A program made the translations under genes and the position numbers. From positions 34,324 to 75,828 of the forward strand of contig PMKN01000087.1 in assembly GCA_003158675.1 (NCBI GenBank): 41,505 nucleotides of DNA, in the 5' to 3' direction. Numbering within the stretch: position 1 is the stretch's first letter; every line of letters starts with the position of its first letter. Source of the DNA: Chloroflexota bacterium. GTDB lineage: Bacteria > Chloroflexota > Limnocylindria > Limnocylindrales > CSP1-4. The notes beneath the pieces were generated by a model. The model saw only the letters and a list, made by a program, of their open reading frames with translations. It searched no databases and was not told where the DNA came from. This document shows positions 9,065 to 17,872 of this stretch, piece by piece.

Positions 9065-9666
9065 GCGACCGAATCGGTCCGCCAAGTGAGCGTGGCATGT
9101 TCGTCAAGGAAGCCTATCTCTCGCCCGAGGTAGTTCGGGCCCAGGGCGACGCGGTGAGAGCTCGCGGCCGGGCCATCGACACCAGATTTGCCGAGGCGCT
9201 GGCGGACGAGCTGAGTGGCGCGTATCGCCTCGCCGGCTACCTGTTGGCGGACGCGGCCGACGCCCAGGATGCCGTCCAGGAGGCATCGGTGCGTGCCTGG
9301 CGGAGCTGGGCCAAGCTCCGCGAGCAGGACAAATTCCACTCCTGGTTCAATCAGATACTCGTCAATGTGTGTCGGACCAAGCTTCGCAAGAAGGCTCGCC
9401 AGCGCACCCTGGACGTCGACGAGGTGGATCTCGAGGGCGCCGACCCGTTTCGCTCCGCTCTTGCACGTGATGCCATCGGCCGTGTGCTCTCAAGTCTCAG
9501 CGCGGAGCTACGGATGGTCGTCGTGCTGCGCTATTGGGGCGATCTCTCGCTGGCTGAGATAGCCGAACGTCTGAACATCCCTGTCGGGACGGTGAAGTCT
9601 CGACACCACGCTGCCCTGCAGACATTGCGCCGCCGTATCGAACCGGCGACAGGGGGCAATCGATGA
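9061..9666 (+). CDS. ECF-family RNA polymerase sigma factor
   Basis: The protein has 201 residues. Sigma region 2 (about 60-120) includes YRLAGYLLADAADAQDAVQE and AWRSWAKLR. Region 4 (about 140-195) shows LSSLSAELRMVVVLRYWGDL and the HTH LAEIAERLNIPVGTVKSRHH. An N-terminal extension of about 50 residues precedes region 2. ATG 9061 overlaps the Nudix-like stop and its own TGA overlaps the NfeD start (ATGA), so it is made together with a membrane protein. Such coupling is typical of ECF sigma/anti-sigma pairs, and the next protein does have an anti-sigma-like N-terminus. Confidence 0.92.
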   Translation: MSDRIGPPSERGMFVKEAYLSPEVVRAQGDAVRARGRAIDTRFAEALADELSGAYRLAGYLLADAADAQDAVQEASVRAWRSWAKLREQDKFHSWFNQILVNVCRTKLRKKARQRTLDVDEVDLEGADPFRSALARDAIGRVLSSLSAELRMVVVLRYWGDLSLAEIAERLNIPVGTVKSRHHAALQTLRRRIEPATGGNR

Positions 9667-11255
9667 GCGATAGCAACACGGATATCGAAATGGACGAGCG
9701 GCTTCGGCAATTCGCTCGTAGCACGAGGACGCCGCCGCTGCCAGCCGAAACCGCCGCTCTCCCGTGGGCGGTTCAGTCCCACACTGAAGCGCGAGAGCTA
9801 CGAGGCTTGGCGGCCGCAATAAGGTGGCTGACCGCGCGCTCGGGCGAAACCGCGGTCGCCGCCGCGCGCCTGGCGTTGACGCTCGCCGTGGGATTCGGAC
9901 TCGTGGTTGTCCTCGGTACCACGCGCCCCGGAGGGTCCGCCGCGCAGATCGTCCCGCCTCCGCCCACGCAGCGGCCGACGCCCGTGGCCGGAGCTCCGTC
10001 CGGACCTGAGGTTGTGGTGCTGCCAACAAGCGGCGTGGTGGACGACGTCATGGCCGGCTATGTGGCCGGCGGGATACAGCGCGCCGAGGCCGACGGGGCG
10101 GCGGCCGTCGTGGTCCAACTCGACACGCTGGGCGGCAGCGGAAGCTCGATGAAGACCATCTACGAGGCCATAGAAAACGCAACCATCCCGACCATCGTGT
10201 GGGTCGGCCCTTCAGGCGCGAAGGCGGCCAGCGCCGGGACGTTCATCACGCTCTCGGCGGATCTCGCCTACATGGCCAAAGGCACGAACATCGGAGCCGC
10301 TTCTCCAGTGGCAGCGGGCGGTCAGGAGTTGACCGCGGCCTACGGCCCCACAGAGGCCAACAAGGTCTTGGCGGACGCCGTCGCCGCAATGACTTCCATC
10401 GCCCAGCTCCGTCATCGACCTGTGGACCTGGCCGTGGCGACCGTAACGAATGCAGCGTCCTACTCGGCAGAGGACGCGGCCTCAAAGGGGCTCATCGACG
10501 GCCTGGCGGCTAGCCTGGACGAGGCGCTGAACAACGCCGATAAGAAGACAGTCGAAGTCCAAGGGGTTGCGACGACCGTTCACACCGCAGGCGCCGCGAT
10601 CCTCACCCTGCATGAAGATCTGATCCAGTCCATCCTCCACGGCCTGGACGATCCCAACATTGCGTTCATCCTGCTTGTGCTAGGTATTCTCTGCGTGGCG
10701 GTGGAATTCTTCCACCCGACCCTCGTAATGGGCCTGATCGGTGCTTTTGCGCTGGCCCTCTCGTTCTACGGGTCCGGCAGCCTGCCACTGAACCTGCTGG
10801 GCGTCGTCCTGGTGGTACTTGGGATCGCCATGTTCGTGCTCGAACCCAACATACCAAGCCACGGCCTGCTGGTCGTCGGCGGGCTCGCCAGCTTCGTCGT
10901 CGGGGCGGTCGCCTTCTACGGGTCGCCCGGACCGTACCTGCCGGCGGCGACGGTAGCCTGGCCGATCATTGCGACGATGGCTGCAGCGGCCGCAGCCTAT
11001 GGGCTGATCGTCGTCCGGACCTTGATGCGGATGAGGCACCAACTCGCTCCCATCGGATTGGGGCTGGTGGGCACGGTCGACGTAGTTGGCCAAGAGGGGC
11101 TCGTTGAGAAGGATCTGGCGCCGCTCGGAACGGTCTTCGTTGCGCGAGAAGCCTGGTCGGCCAGACTGGCCGGGGAGGGCAGCGCTCGACGGGGCACACG
11201 AGTCAGGGTCGTTCGCAAGGACGGCCTGACACTCATCGTCGAGCCGGTGGAGTAG
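9663..11255 (+). CDS. NfeD-type membrane serine protease with anti-sigma-like N-terminus
   Basis: The protein has 530 residues. Residues 1-65 are a cytoplasmic, acidic-then-basic section resembling membrane-anchored anti-sigma proteins (DERLRQFARSTRTPPLP), followed by a transmembrane helix near 67-86. A Pro-rich linker leads to a ClpP-fold protease domain of the 1510-N/NfeD class; the likely nucleophile is S190 in AASAGTFITL, with K234 as the dyad lysine. Four or so further helices (about 325-455) and a C-terminal OB-fold NfeD domain follow. NfeD proteins work with SPFH proteins, and one is encoded just downstream. The start overlaps the sigma factor stop. The N-terminal role is inference. 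Confidence 0.85.
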   Translation: MSDSNTDIEMDERLRQFARSTRTPPLPAETAALPWAVQSHTEARELRGLAAAIRWLTARSGETAVAAARLALTLAVGFGLVVVLGTTRPGGSAAQIVPPPPTQRPTPVAGAPSGPEVVVLPTSGVVDDVMAGYVAGGIQRAEADGAAAVVVQLDTLGGSGSSMKTIYEAIENATIPTIVWVGPSGAKAASAGTFITLSADLAYMAKGTNIGAASPVAAGGQELTAAYGPTEANKVLADAVAAMTSIAQLRHRPVDLAVATVTNAASYSAEDAASKGLIDGLAASLDEALNNADKKTVEVQGVATTVHTAGAAILTLHEDLIQSILHGLDDPNIAFILLVLGILCVAVEFFHPTLVMGLIGAFALALSFYGSGSLPLNLLGVVLVVLGIAMFVLEPNIPSHGLLVVGGLASFVVGAVAFYGSPGPYLPAATVAWPIIATMAAAAAAYGLIVVRTLMRMRHQLAPIGLGLVGTVDVVGQEGLVEKDLAPLGTVFVAREAWSARLAGEGSARRGTRVRVVRKDGLTLIVEPVE

Positions 11256-11258
11256 ACC

Positions 11259-11399
11259 ATGGCAGAGAATGCGGAAGGACGTCAGCTGAAGCTGACCGCT
11301 TTGGTCGCCTGGTGGAGTGGTAGGGTGACCAGCGTGGAGATCGGAGATATCGGGGCGCGGGACAGAACATCGTTGGGGGACGCGGCCGTCGCCCGCTAA
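11259..11399 (+). CDS. Possible 46-residue protein between NfeD and SPFH genes
   Basis: ATG 11259 lies three bases after the NfeD stop, with GGTGGAG upstream, and the frame runs to TAA at 11399. The product starts MAENAEGRQLKLTALVAWWS and has no recognised domain. Position and ribosome site favour translation, but the composition is not distinctive and it could be chance. Confidence 0.3.
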   Translation: MAENAEGRQLKLTALVAWWSGRVTSVEIGDIGARDRTSLGDAAVAR

Positions 11400-11438
11400 A
11401 GCTCCTATTTGGCATGTTTGCTGCTGGAGGTTCGGGGA

Positions 11439-12368
11439 ATGGACACAACAGGATCAACGGTGTTGTTGATCGTCGTGATCGTGATGGCATTTCTGCTGAT
11501 CACCTTTGCCGCGATCTCGGTCAGGATCGTGCCGCAATGGGGCAAGCTCGTGGTGTATCGATGGGGCCAGGTTAGCGAGACAAACGTCCGCAGGCCCGGC
11601 CTGAACTTCCTTATTCCGTTCGTTGACCGAGGCGTGCTCATCGACCTGCGCGAGCAGTTCATCGAGGTGCCGCGCCAGACCGCGATCACCAAGGACAACG
11701 CGCCGTTGGGCGTCGACTTCCTGATCTACTGGAAGATCGTGGATCCGCTCATGAGCCAGATCAACGTGGCCAACTTTGCCGGCGCCCTGCAGGGCGTGGC
11801 CGCCACATCCCTGCGATCGGTCATCGGCGACATCGCGCTCGATGAGGTGCTGTCCCAGCGCGAGCGCATCAATGAGACGCTGCGCCTCAAGCTGGACGAG
11901 GTCACCGAACGCTGGGGCGGCAAGGTGACCACGGTCGAGATCCGCGAGATCCTGCCGCCGCCGGCCGTTCAGGAGGCCATGAACCGGCAGCTCTCCGCCG
12001 AACGAACGCGCCGCGCCGTGATCACGGAATCCGAAGGTACGCGCCAGGCCACGATCAACGTTGCCGAGGGCGACAAACAGTCCGCCATTCTCCGAGCCGA
12101 GGGCGATCGGCAGGCGGCCATCCTCCGAGCTCAGGGCTTCAGCGAGGCCCTGAACACGATCTTCGGAGCCGCCAAGAACATCGATCAGAAGACGATGACA
12201 CTGCAGTACCTGGATGCCCTCAAGGCGCTTGGCAGCGGCCCGGCGACCAAGTTCGTCATCCCGCTCGAATTTACGCAGCTCCTGGGGCCCCTCGGTGCCA
12301 TGGTGCAGTCGGGCATGAGGGGCGGCGAAGCGGCGACGACGTCGGGCGGGTCCAAGAGCGGTTCCTGA
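11439..12368 (+). CDS. SPFH/band 7 (stomatin/paraslipin-like) membrane protein
   Basis: A 309-residue protein with an N-terminal membrane helix (VLLIVVIVMAFLLITFAAI) and an SPFH domain beginning VRIVPQWGKLVVYRWGQV and containing RPGLNFLIPFVDR. A long coiled-coil stalk follows (AERTRRAVITESEGTRQA and repeated AEGD/RQAAILRA units) and a conserved C-terminal section (LQYLDALKALGSGPATKFV). ATG 11439 is chosen because GGAGG is eight bases upstream and the membrane helix starts soon after. These proteins assemble into large rings on membranes and associate with NfeD proteases, matching the gene before it. A double hairpin follows the stop. Confidence 0.95.
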   Translation: MDTTGSTVLLIVVIVMAFLLITFAAISVRIVPQWGKLVVYRWGQVSETNVRRPGLNFLIPFVDRGVLIDLREQFIEVPRQTAITKDNAPLGVDFLIYWKIVDPLMSQINVANFAGALQGVAATSLRSVIGDIALDEVLSQRERINETLRLKLDEVTERWGGKVTTVEIREILPPPAVQEAMNRQLSAERTRRAVITESEGTRQATINVAEGDKQSAILRAEGDRQAAILRAQGFSEALNTIFGAAKNIDQKTMTLQYLDALKALGSGPATKFVIPLEFTQLLGPLGAMVQSGMRGGEAATTSGGSKSGS

Positions 12369-12383
12369 GCGTGAACGAGCCCG

Positions 12384-12439
12384 CGCCACCTCACCCGCTC
12401 AAGCGGGCCGAGGTGGCGTCGAGGCGGGTTGATCCCGCC
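12384..12439 (+). terminator. Two consecutive hairpins after the SPFH gene
   Basis: A 9-bp perfect stem (12384-12392 with 12410-12418) contains an inner CCCGC/GCGGG stem. A second 6-bp stem (12423-12428 with 12434-12439, loop ttgat) follows at once. There is no T-run, so termination is likely but not proven. Confidence 0.55.
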
Positions 12440-12594
12440 GGATTTGGCGGTGTTGCCCCGGCTATGCCGTCCAGGCAAGAGGCTGCCTATAATCAGCCGA
12501 CCCGGTAGATCGGTCGAGCGTCGTTGCTCGAATGGGGCGACTGTCCGCCTCGGGTCGTGGATACGCTGGTGTTCGGCACAACTGGGTGGAGCTG

Positions 12595-13797
12595 ATGGCC
12601 GTCAGGATCCTGGTAGTCGATTCCGATCCCACCGTGAGGCGGGCGCTGGGCAACGCCTTGATGCAGGCTGGGTACCAGGTGATCGCCTCCGCCGACGGCA
12701 CCGAGGCACTACGGATCGTCCGCGCGGACAAGCCCGCTCTTGTTCTCATCGCGGCGAATCTCCCGAACGTAGACGGCTTCACTATCGTCAGCCGGCTGCG
12801 CCTCGAGGACGGGCCCTCCACCCATACTCCGGCCATCTTGCTGCTTGCCGAGAACGAAGCGTCGAGCCGCGGAAAGGCCCTGCGATCGGGCGCGGACGAC
12901 TACCTGATCAAGCCATTCCATCCGGCCGAGCTGATGGCACGGATGCGAAGCCTGCTCTCCCGCTACGCGCCAGCGGAGGCGGCGCCGGTGCCTGCTGTGC
13001 GTGCGCCCGTCGTATTGCCCACGCGCCGCCAGGAACCCGCTCGCGTGGTGCTCTTCTACGGCGCCAAAGGTGGCGTGGGTACGACAACCATCGCCATCAA
13101 CACTGCGATTGCCCTACACAAAGAACTTGGCAAACGAGTGTGCCTAATAGACGCGAACCTGCAGTTCGGCGACCACCGGGTCTTCCTGGATCTCGGTCTG
13201 GATCGGATGAGTGTGGTCGACCTCGCCACGGCACCGTCCCTCGACACAGAACTGATCCGCCAGATACTGGTCAAACATGAGTCGGGCATCGAGCTGTTGC
13301 TTGCCCCGCCGTCGCCCGAGACTGCCGAACTGGTGACCTCGGATCATCTGCCCGACATCATCAGTCACATAGTCAACGAGTTCGACTACATCGTCCTTGA
13401 CGTCGACCAGCGCCTGGACGAGGTCAACCTGCGGGTCATGGACGTCGTCCAGGCGATCCTGGTCGTGATGACGGCAGATCTCCCGTGCCTCAAGAACGTG
13501 CGGCTGCTGCTGGAGACGATCGGCCATCTCGGCTATGGCGAAGACAAGGTGAAGCTGATCCTGAATCGTTCGAACGCCTTCACCGGTATCAACATCAAAA
13601 ACGCGGAGAGCGCCCTCAAACGCCGCATCGACTACCAGATCATCAACGAGTATCGAGCGGCGATCGGGGCTCTCAATAGTGGCGCCCCGTTCATGTACAC
13701 GAAGTCGGATTCGGTTCTCGGCCGGAACATGGCCGACTTCGTGAAGGCGCTGGACAAGGATCTGGCCGATCGACCCGCCGCCAAGCTGGAGCGCTGA
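12595..13797 (+). CDS. CpaE-like ATPase with degenerate receiver domain
   Basis: The protein has 400 residues from ATG 12595, with GGTGGAG upstream. Residues 1-120 form a receiver fold, but the phosphoacceptor position carries A53 (LVLIAANLP) instead of Asp, so it is a pseudo-receiver; D9/D11 remain. After a Pro/Ala linker comes a ParA/MinD-type ATPase with deviant Walker A KGGVGTTT (K158), DANLQFGDH and LDVDQRLDEVN. This order matches CpaE/TadZ proteins, which place type IV/Tad pilus machinery at the pole. No other pilus genes are in the window, because the island begins shortly after; their presence elsewhere is inferred. Confidence 0.85.
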   Translation: MAVRILVVDSDPTVRRALGNALMQAGYQVIASADGTEALRIVRADKPALVLIAANLPNVDGFTIVSRLRLEDGPSTHTPAILLLAENEASSRGKALRSGADDYLIKPFHPAELMARMRSLLSRYAPAEAAPVPAVRAPVVLPTRRQEPARVVLFYGAKGGVGTTTIAINTAIALHKELGKRVCLIDANLQFGDHRVFLDLGLDRMSVVDLATAPSLDTELIRQILVKHESGIELLLAPPSPETAELVTSDHLPDIISHIVNEFDYIVLDVDQRLDEVNLRVMDVVQAILVVMTADLPCLKNVRLLLETIGHLGYGEDKVKLILNRSNAFTGINIKNAESALKRRIDYQIINEYRAAIGALNSGAPFMYTKSDSVLGRNMADFVKALDKDLADRPAAKLER

Positions 13798-13876
13798 CGC
13801 GGTCGGCGCTTTGGGCGGCAGGGCGGATGAATTCGCAGATAAGCCGGAGTTGAGTCGCGGCGCGTAATTTCGCGGC

Positions 13877-14986
13877 GTGCTTGCCTCGCTGCTTTCGGCC
13901 ACTCTCCACGGCCTGGACGGCCGTCTGGTTCGAGTCGAGGTGGACGTGGCTCCCGGGTTGCCCGGGTTCACGATCGTGGGTTTGGCCGATACTGCGCTCC
14001 AGGAGGCGCGGGAGCGTGTCCGGGGGGCCATCCGAAACTGCGGCTATGAGTACCCACCACGCCGGATCACCGTCAATCTCGCGCCGGCCGACCTGCGCAA
14101 AGGCGGCGCGTCGCTCGACCTGGCCATCGCTCTCGGAATCCTCGTCGGTTCGGAGCAGGTCAAGGCAGAGGGCCGGTGGGCGGTTCTGGGGGAGCTTTCA
14201 TTGGGCGGCGAGCTATGCCCCGTGCCCGGTCTCATGCCAATGGTCGCCGCCTTGGGCCGGAGGCGCGTTCGGCGCGTGATCGTGCCGGCGGAAGGTGCCG
14301 CTGAGGCTGCCCTGGCAGGCGGCGTGGAAGTAGTCCCCGCGGCGACGCTGGCGGCCGCCGCCCAACTCATGCGTGCAAGTCGCGGAGGCCGCGCCAGGGT
14401 GGCGCCGCCTCGGGTCGAGCTGGCGGAGGAGATGCGCCCGGAGGCAGACGGCCCCGACGTGCCCGCGGACGCCGAAACTGCAAACGCAAACCGCAATTGT
14501 CCGGACCTCGTCGAGGTACGTGGCCAACTGGAGGCTCGCCGAGGCCTGGAGATCGCCCTGGCAGGTGGCCATTGCTTGCTGATGATCGGGCCTCCTGGAT
14601 CGGGCAAGACGCTGCTGGCCCGCACAATTCCAGGGCTCTTGCCGCCGCTGGACGATGAGGAAGCGACGGTGGCCACGATCATCGCCTCGGTCGCCGCCAC
14701 GGTGCCCATTCGGTCTCTCGTGAGGCAGCGGCCGTTCCGTTCGCCCCACCACACTATTTCATACGCCGCGATGGTCGGCGGCGGCCCGCAGCTCTCGCCG
14801 GGCGAAGTGACCCTCGCTCATGAGGGCGTGCTCTTCCTCGACGAGCTGCCCGAGTTTGACCGCGGGACCCTCGAGGCGCTGCGGCAGCCGCTGGAGGATG
14901 GCAAGGTCTCGATCTCACGGGTCGGACGGACCGCGGTCTTCCCGTCGAGATTCCAGCTCGTGGCGGCGATGAACCCGTGCCCGTGA
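13877..14986 (+). pseudogene. comM: comM (Mg-chelatase-like ATPase), cut by island insertion
   Basis: This is the 5' part of the YifB/ComM AAA+ helicase family gene, which acts in branch migration during natural transformation. GTG 13877 gives the family start ([14 protein letters not shown]). The N-terminal LonP-S16-like domain is followed by Walker A GPPGSGKT and Walker [11 protein letters not shown]. The frame ends at a TGA right after [11 protein letters not shown], where intact family proteins continue with CG(F/Y) and about 140 more residues. Sequence past 14,984 is the tail of a serine integrase on the other strand. The missing 3' part was not found in this window. The truncated protein lacks the sensor 2 region and is probably inactive. 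Confidence 0.92.
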
Positions 14987-16580
14987 GGGTTTCGACTACA
15001 CCTGGGAACCGGTAGGTCACGACGGCCTTAGCTGTCTTCTTCCCCGAGTCGTCGATGTCGGTGTGGACCATGACTCCCACGAGGAGCCGAACGATCTCCT
15101 GCCGCTGCTCAACGGTGAGTCCGGCGTCCAGGCGGGCACGAACTTCGGAGAGGAGGTCACGGGCCTCCTGGGGCACCACATCCGCCTGTGAGGGCTGTAG
15201 GGCGGCCACGCGGGCTTCCAGGATGTCGCGCTCGCCGTCGGTGCGGTCCAGTTGCTCGTCGAGTTCCGCGTCGGTGAGTCGCCCTCGGATGTTGAGGTTG
15301 AGGGCCTGTTTGCGCTCTTGCCCCAGTCTTTCGAGCCTGTTGGCCAAGGTGATGGCCTCGGCCTCGACTATGGCACCTTGGGCCCTGCGCTCACGTACTC
15401 CATCTAGTTCGTCGAGGGCATCGCCAGGGTTTCGCAACCAAGCTTCGATGTCGGTCCAGATTGCGGGCTCGATCCGGTCGGTCCGGATTGAGACGCCAAG
15501 GCACTTCCCCGCTACAGGCCCCCGTTCGACGAGCTGACCGCCGCAGCGATACCAGCCGTACTCCTTGCTCCAGGAGCCAACGTAGGTCAGGCCGCAAACG
15601 CCGCACTTTATGACGCCCTTGAGCAGGTAGACCCGGTGAGTGTTCTTGGCCGAGCGGCGGTTCCGAGATAGCGCCTCTTGGGCCGCGTGCCATAGGGCAG
15701 GGGAGACCAGGCCCCCGATCGGGGCAGAGATGATCTCGTGGCCGGTGCGTTCCGTCTTCTCACTTCGCTGGTCGATCCGTCGCCCGTACTGAAGCTCACC
15801 TCGGTAGACCGGGTTGACCACGAGATTGCGGATGCGACCTGCTCGCCAAACACCCTGGGTGCGTGCCTTCCGCAGGCCCTTGAGCTTGTGCTCCACCTCG
15901 CGACCGTCGCGGAGGTAGTGGGTCGGGATGCCCAGCGCATTGAAGTCGACTGCGATGGCTCGACAGCTCTGGCCTCGAAGGGCTAGGCGCTCATAGATGT
16001 CGATGACCAGATCGGCGGCGCTCTTGTCCGCCCACATCGGCGTGTCGTCGGGTACCAGCCGAGCGTTCTCTTCGACGCCCTCTACCCGAAAACCAAGCGG
16101 CACGATGCCACCGCAATAGCGCCCGGCCCGCGCTGCCCGTGCCATCCCGATGGCCGTCAGTTCCAGGAAGCGCCGCCTGACTTCCCCGTCCATCACTGTG
16201 TGCATGCCGTAGCTGAAGTCGTCGGCAACCCCCTCCAGAACGCTAACCAGCCGAACGTTGAGTTGCTTGAAGCGTCTCCGGACCACTAGCCTGTCGATCT
16301 CGTCACGTCCGAGCCGATCGAATCTCAGGACTTGGACTTCATCGATCAGGCCATCTGCTGCAGCCCGCATTAGCTTGCCGCCCCCTGGTCGCTCGGCCAG
16401 AGGAACCGTTCCGGAGACCCCGTCATCGGTGAACCTGCCGGCGAGGACAATGCCGGGGTCCAGGGCAAGCCGCCGCGCCAGCTCGTCAGTTTGGGTACGG
16501 ATCGTCTCGCGTTCGCGTTGGTCCTCGCTGCTGACGCGCTCGTAGGTCGCCACCCGGCGAGCCCCTGCCACCACGGTCAT
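14754..16580 (-). CDS. Large serine recombinase (site-specific integrase)
   Basis: Integrase that inserts and excises DNA through a serine-DNA intermediate. ATG at 16580 has GGGAGGTG upstream. The resolvase domain starts [12 protein letters not shown], with likely nucleophile S17, and continues to the [13 protein letters not shown] segment. Then come the recombinase domain ([19 protein letters not shown]), a zinc ribbon (KCGVCG ... RCGG ... KC) and a coiled coil (about 430-480). About 532 codons are element-encoded. The last 76 residues are read antisense through comM, because no stop occurs before the junction; in the excised form the tail would differ. The gene is coupled to a small upstream gene (ATGA overlap). 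Confidence 0.94.
   Translation of the reverse strand: MTVVAGARRVATYERVSSEDQRERETIRTQTDELARRLALDPGIVLAGRFTDDGVSGTVPLAERPGGGKLMRAAADGLIDEVQVLRFDRLGRDEIDRLVVRRRFKQLNVRLVSVLEGVADDFSYGMHTVMDGEVRRRFLELTAIGMARAARAGRYCGGIVPLGFRVEGVEENARLVPDDTPMWADKSAADLVIDIYERLALRGQSCRAIAVDFNALGIPTHYLRDGREVEHKLKGLRKARTQGVWRAGRIRNLVVNPVYRGELQYGRRIDQRSEKTERTGHEIISAPIGGLVSPALWHAAQEALSRNRRSAKNTHRVYLLKGVIKCGVCGLTYVGSWSKEYGWYRCGGQLVERGPVAGKCLGVSIRTDRIEPAIWTDIEAWLRNPGDALDELDGVRERRAQGAIVEAEAITLANRLERLGQERKQALNLNIRGRLTDAELDEQLDRTDGERDILEARVAALQPSQADVVPQEARDLLSEVRARLDAGLTVEQRQEIVRLLVGVMVHTDIDDSGKKTAKAVVTYRFPGVVETLTGTGSSPPRAGISTGRPRSVRPVRSRPCHPPAAAAAPRGSRGQTRAARRGRARPHERGSLRPARAAGRRRPSRRMK
14972..14998. other. Left island junction (attL-like) inside comM
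   Basis: The comM coding sequence reads normally through the codons for MNPCP and diverges at the expected Cys codon: tga instead of a tgc-type codon at 14984-14986. The crossover therefore lies within or just before CCCGTG (14979-14984). This codon stretch is a known integration target for comM-specific elements. The exact core needs the partner site attR, which is not in view. Confidence 0.75.
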
Positions 16581-16792
16581 CGGACACCTCCCTGACCGCG
16601 GTCCGGAAGCTGCCTCGGGAGGCCAAGCACCACCCGAAGGGCAGCGACCATCGCCGCCTGGTCTGGCGTCCATACACGCTCTATGTCGAGGGGTCGTGCA
16701 AGTCGATGCGGCGGGTCGGCAACGCGGCGCCCGCGCTCGTGGCGGCCGTCCGTGGTGGCTTCCCTTGCGTTGGTTCCGACGCGTTGGATCAC
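16577..16792 (-). CDS. Small protein coupled to the serine integrase
   Basis: A 71-residue frame starting at GTG 16792; an internal start is also possible. Its TGA overlaps the integrase ATG (ATGA). The C-terminal part (ERVWTPDQAAMVAALRVVLG) looks helical and is the most protein-like section. Stop-start coupling and constant position before an integrase suggest a real gene, perhaps assisting or timing recombination. No known domain was recognised. Confidence 0.5.
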   Translation of the reverse strand: MIQRVGTNAREATTDGRHERGRRVADPPHRLARPLDIERVWTPDQAAMVAALRVVLGLPRQLPDRGQGGVR

Positions 16793-16854
16793 GACCTGAG
16801 CCTAGTGGACGGCCGTCCTGCTGCTAAGAGCCCGGGACCCGGCGTGTCGTGCCG

Positions 16855-17643
16855 TCAGAACGACGTGTCCGAAATCGCGTCCTTGGGCTCCGCTAGCCAC
16901 CGTCCCACGGTCCGAGTAGACACGGGGTAGCCACGCTTGGTAATGCCGTGGGCGATGTCCTTTGGGGCGTCACCATTGACTGCCATCTTCCGCGCGAGTG
17001 CTACGTAGGTCTGCTTCTTGGAGTTGCCTCGGGCTCTGGCCGCCACGCGCTCTGCGGCGACAGGGCCCACCTGGCGGGCGTGCAGGAGCGGATGCTGATC
17101 GGCGAAGGGGGAGCGTTGCTTGGCTTCCATAGCTCGACTCACCGCCGCCCGCAGGACGACGGTGCTAGCAAGGGCGGCCGGACCCTCGATGATCAGGGTG
17201 GCCGGGGCCATCGAGTAGTCGATGCCAGCCGCGAACCACAAGTCCGGAGGAGGCGGGAACACCCGAGTTGCAGTCACGGCCCCGTCGGACTGTGGATCGC
17301 GGATCGACTCAAAGCCGTCACGTTCATAGGGCGCCAGGAAGCATGCGATCCAGTAGTCGCGCAGAAGAACGGGCAGGTGCAGTTTGGTCAGGGCACGGTT
17401 GGCTTCTGCGAGCAGCCGATCCAGTTCCACCCTGCCGCGCCAGGCAACGTACTCGGGCGACTGCTGCTCGCCCGGTCGGGGCGTCCAGTCCGGATCGAAC
17501 CCGAGGATGCTGCGACCGCTCAAAACCGACTCGTCCCAGTCCGGCCAGGCGTGAAGCCGCCGCTGATCTTCGGGGCCTGTCTCGGGTGTCTGGCCGTCAC
17601 TGCGTCTGGATCGAGGCACGGGGCCATTGTCTCGCCTGCCCAT
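16855..17643 (-). CDS. Hypothetical protein with C-terminal helix-turn-helix
   Basis: The protein has 262 residues from ATG 17643. The N-terminal 40 residues are charged and Pro-rich. The middle (about 50-170) is unrecognised, with a hydrophobic strand-rich section around DLWFAAGIDYSMAPATLIIE. The last 60 residues resemble a DNA-binding HTH: KKQTYVALARKMAVNGDAPK followed by DIAHGITKRGYPVSTRTVGR. It sits directly behind the integrase pair on the same strand, so a control or excision function is possible, but that is inferred from position alone. A later start is possible because the N-terminus is low in complexity. Confidence 0.6.
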   Translation of the reverse strand: MGRRDNGPVPRSRRSDGQTPETGPEDQRRLHAWPDWDESVLSGRSILGFDPDWTPRPGEQQSPEYVAWRGRVELDRLLAEANRALTKLHLPVLLRDYWIACFLAPYERDGFESIRDPQSDGAVTATRVFPPPPDLWFAAGIDYSMAPATLIIEGPAALASTVVLRAAVSRAMEAKQRSPFADQHPLLHARQVGPVAAERVAARARGNSKKQTYVALARKMAVNGDAPKDIAHGITKRGYPVSTRTVGRWLAEPKDAISDTSF

Positions 17644-17872
17644 CCGCGGCGCTCGGGATCTGGGTCGGGACGCCTGCGGCAGCCCCCTCGCCGGCTCGCT
17701 CGGTGTCGTCCGGCTCTGGCCCGTGCCTCAAGCGGAGCCCGACCCGAACCGACCCTAGCAGGCGCGGCTTATCTGGGACTTATCTCGGGCATAGACTGTC
17801 CGGCGGGACCGCCGCTCTCCCCCCAGAGCGGCCGTCCCCTTGGCTGCGAGAGGGCGGGGCAGGAGGGGCAGT

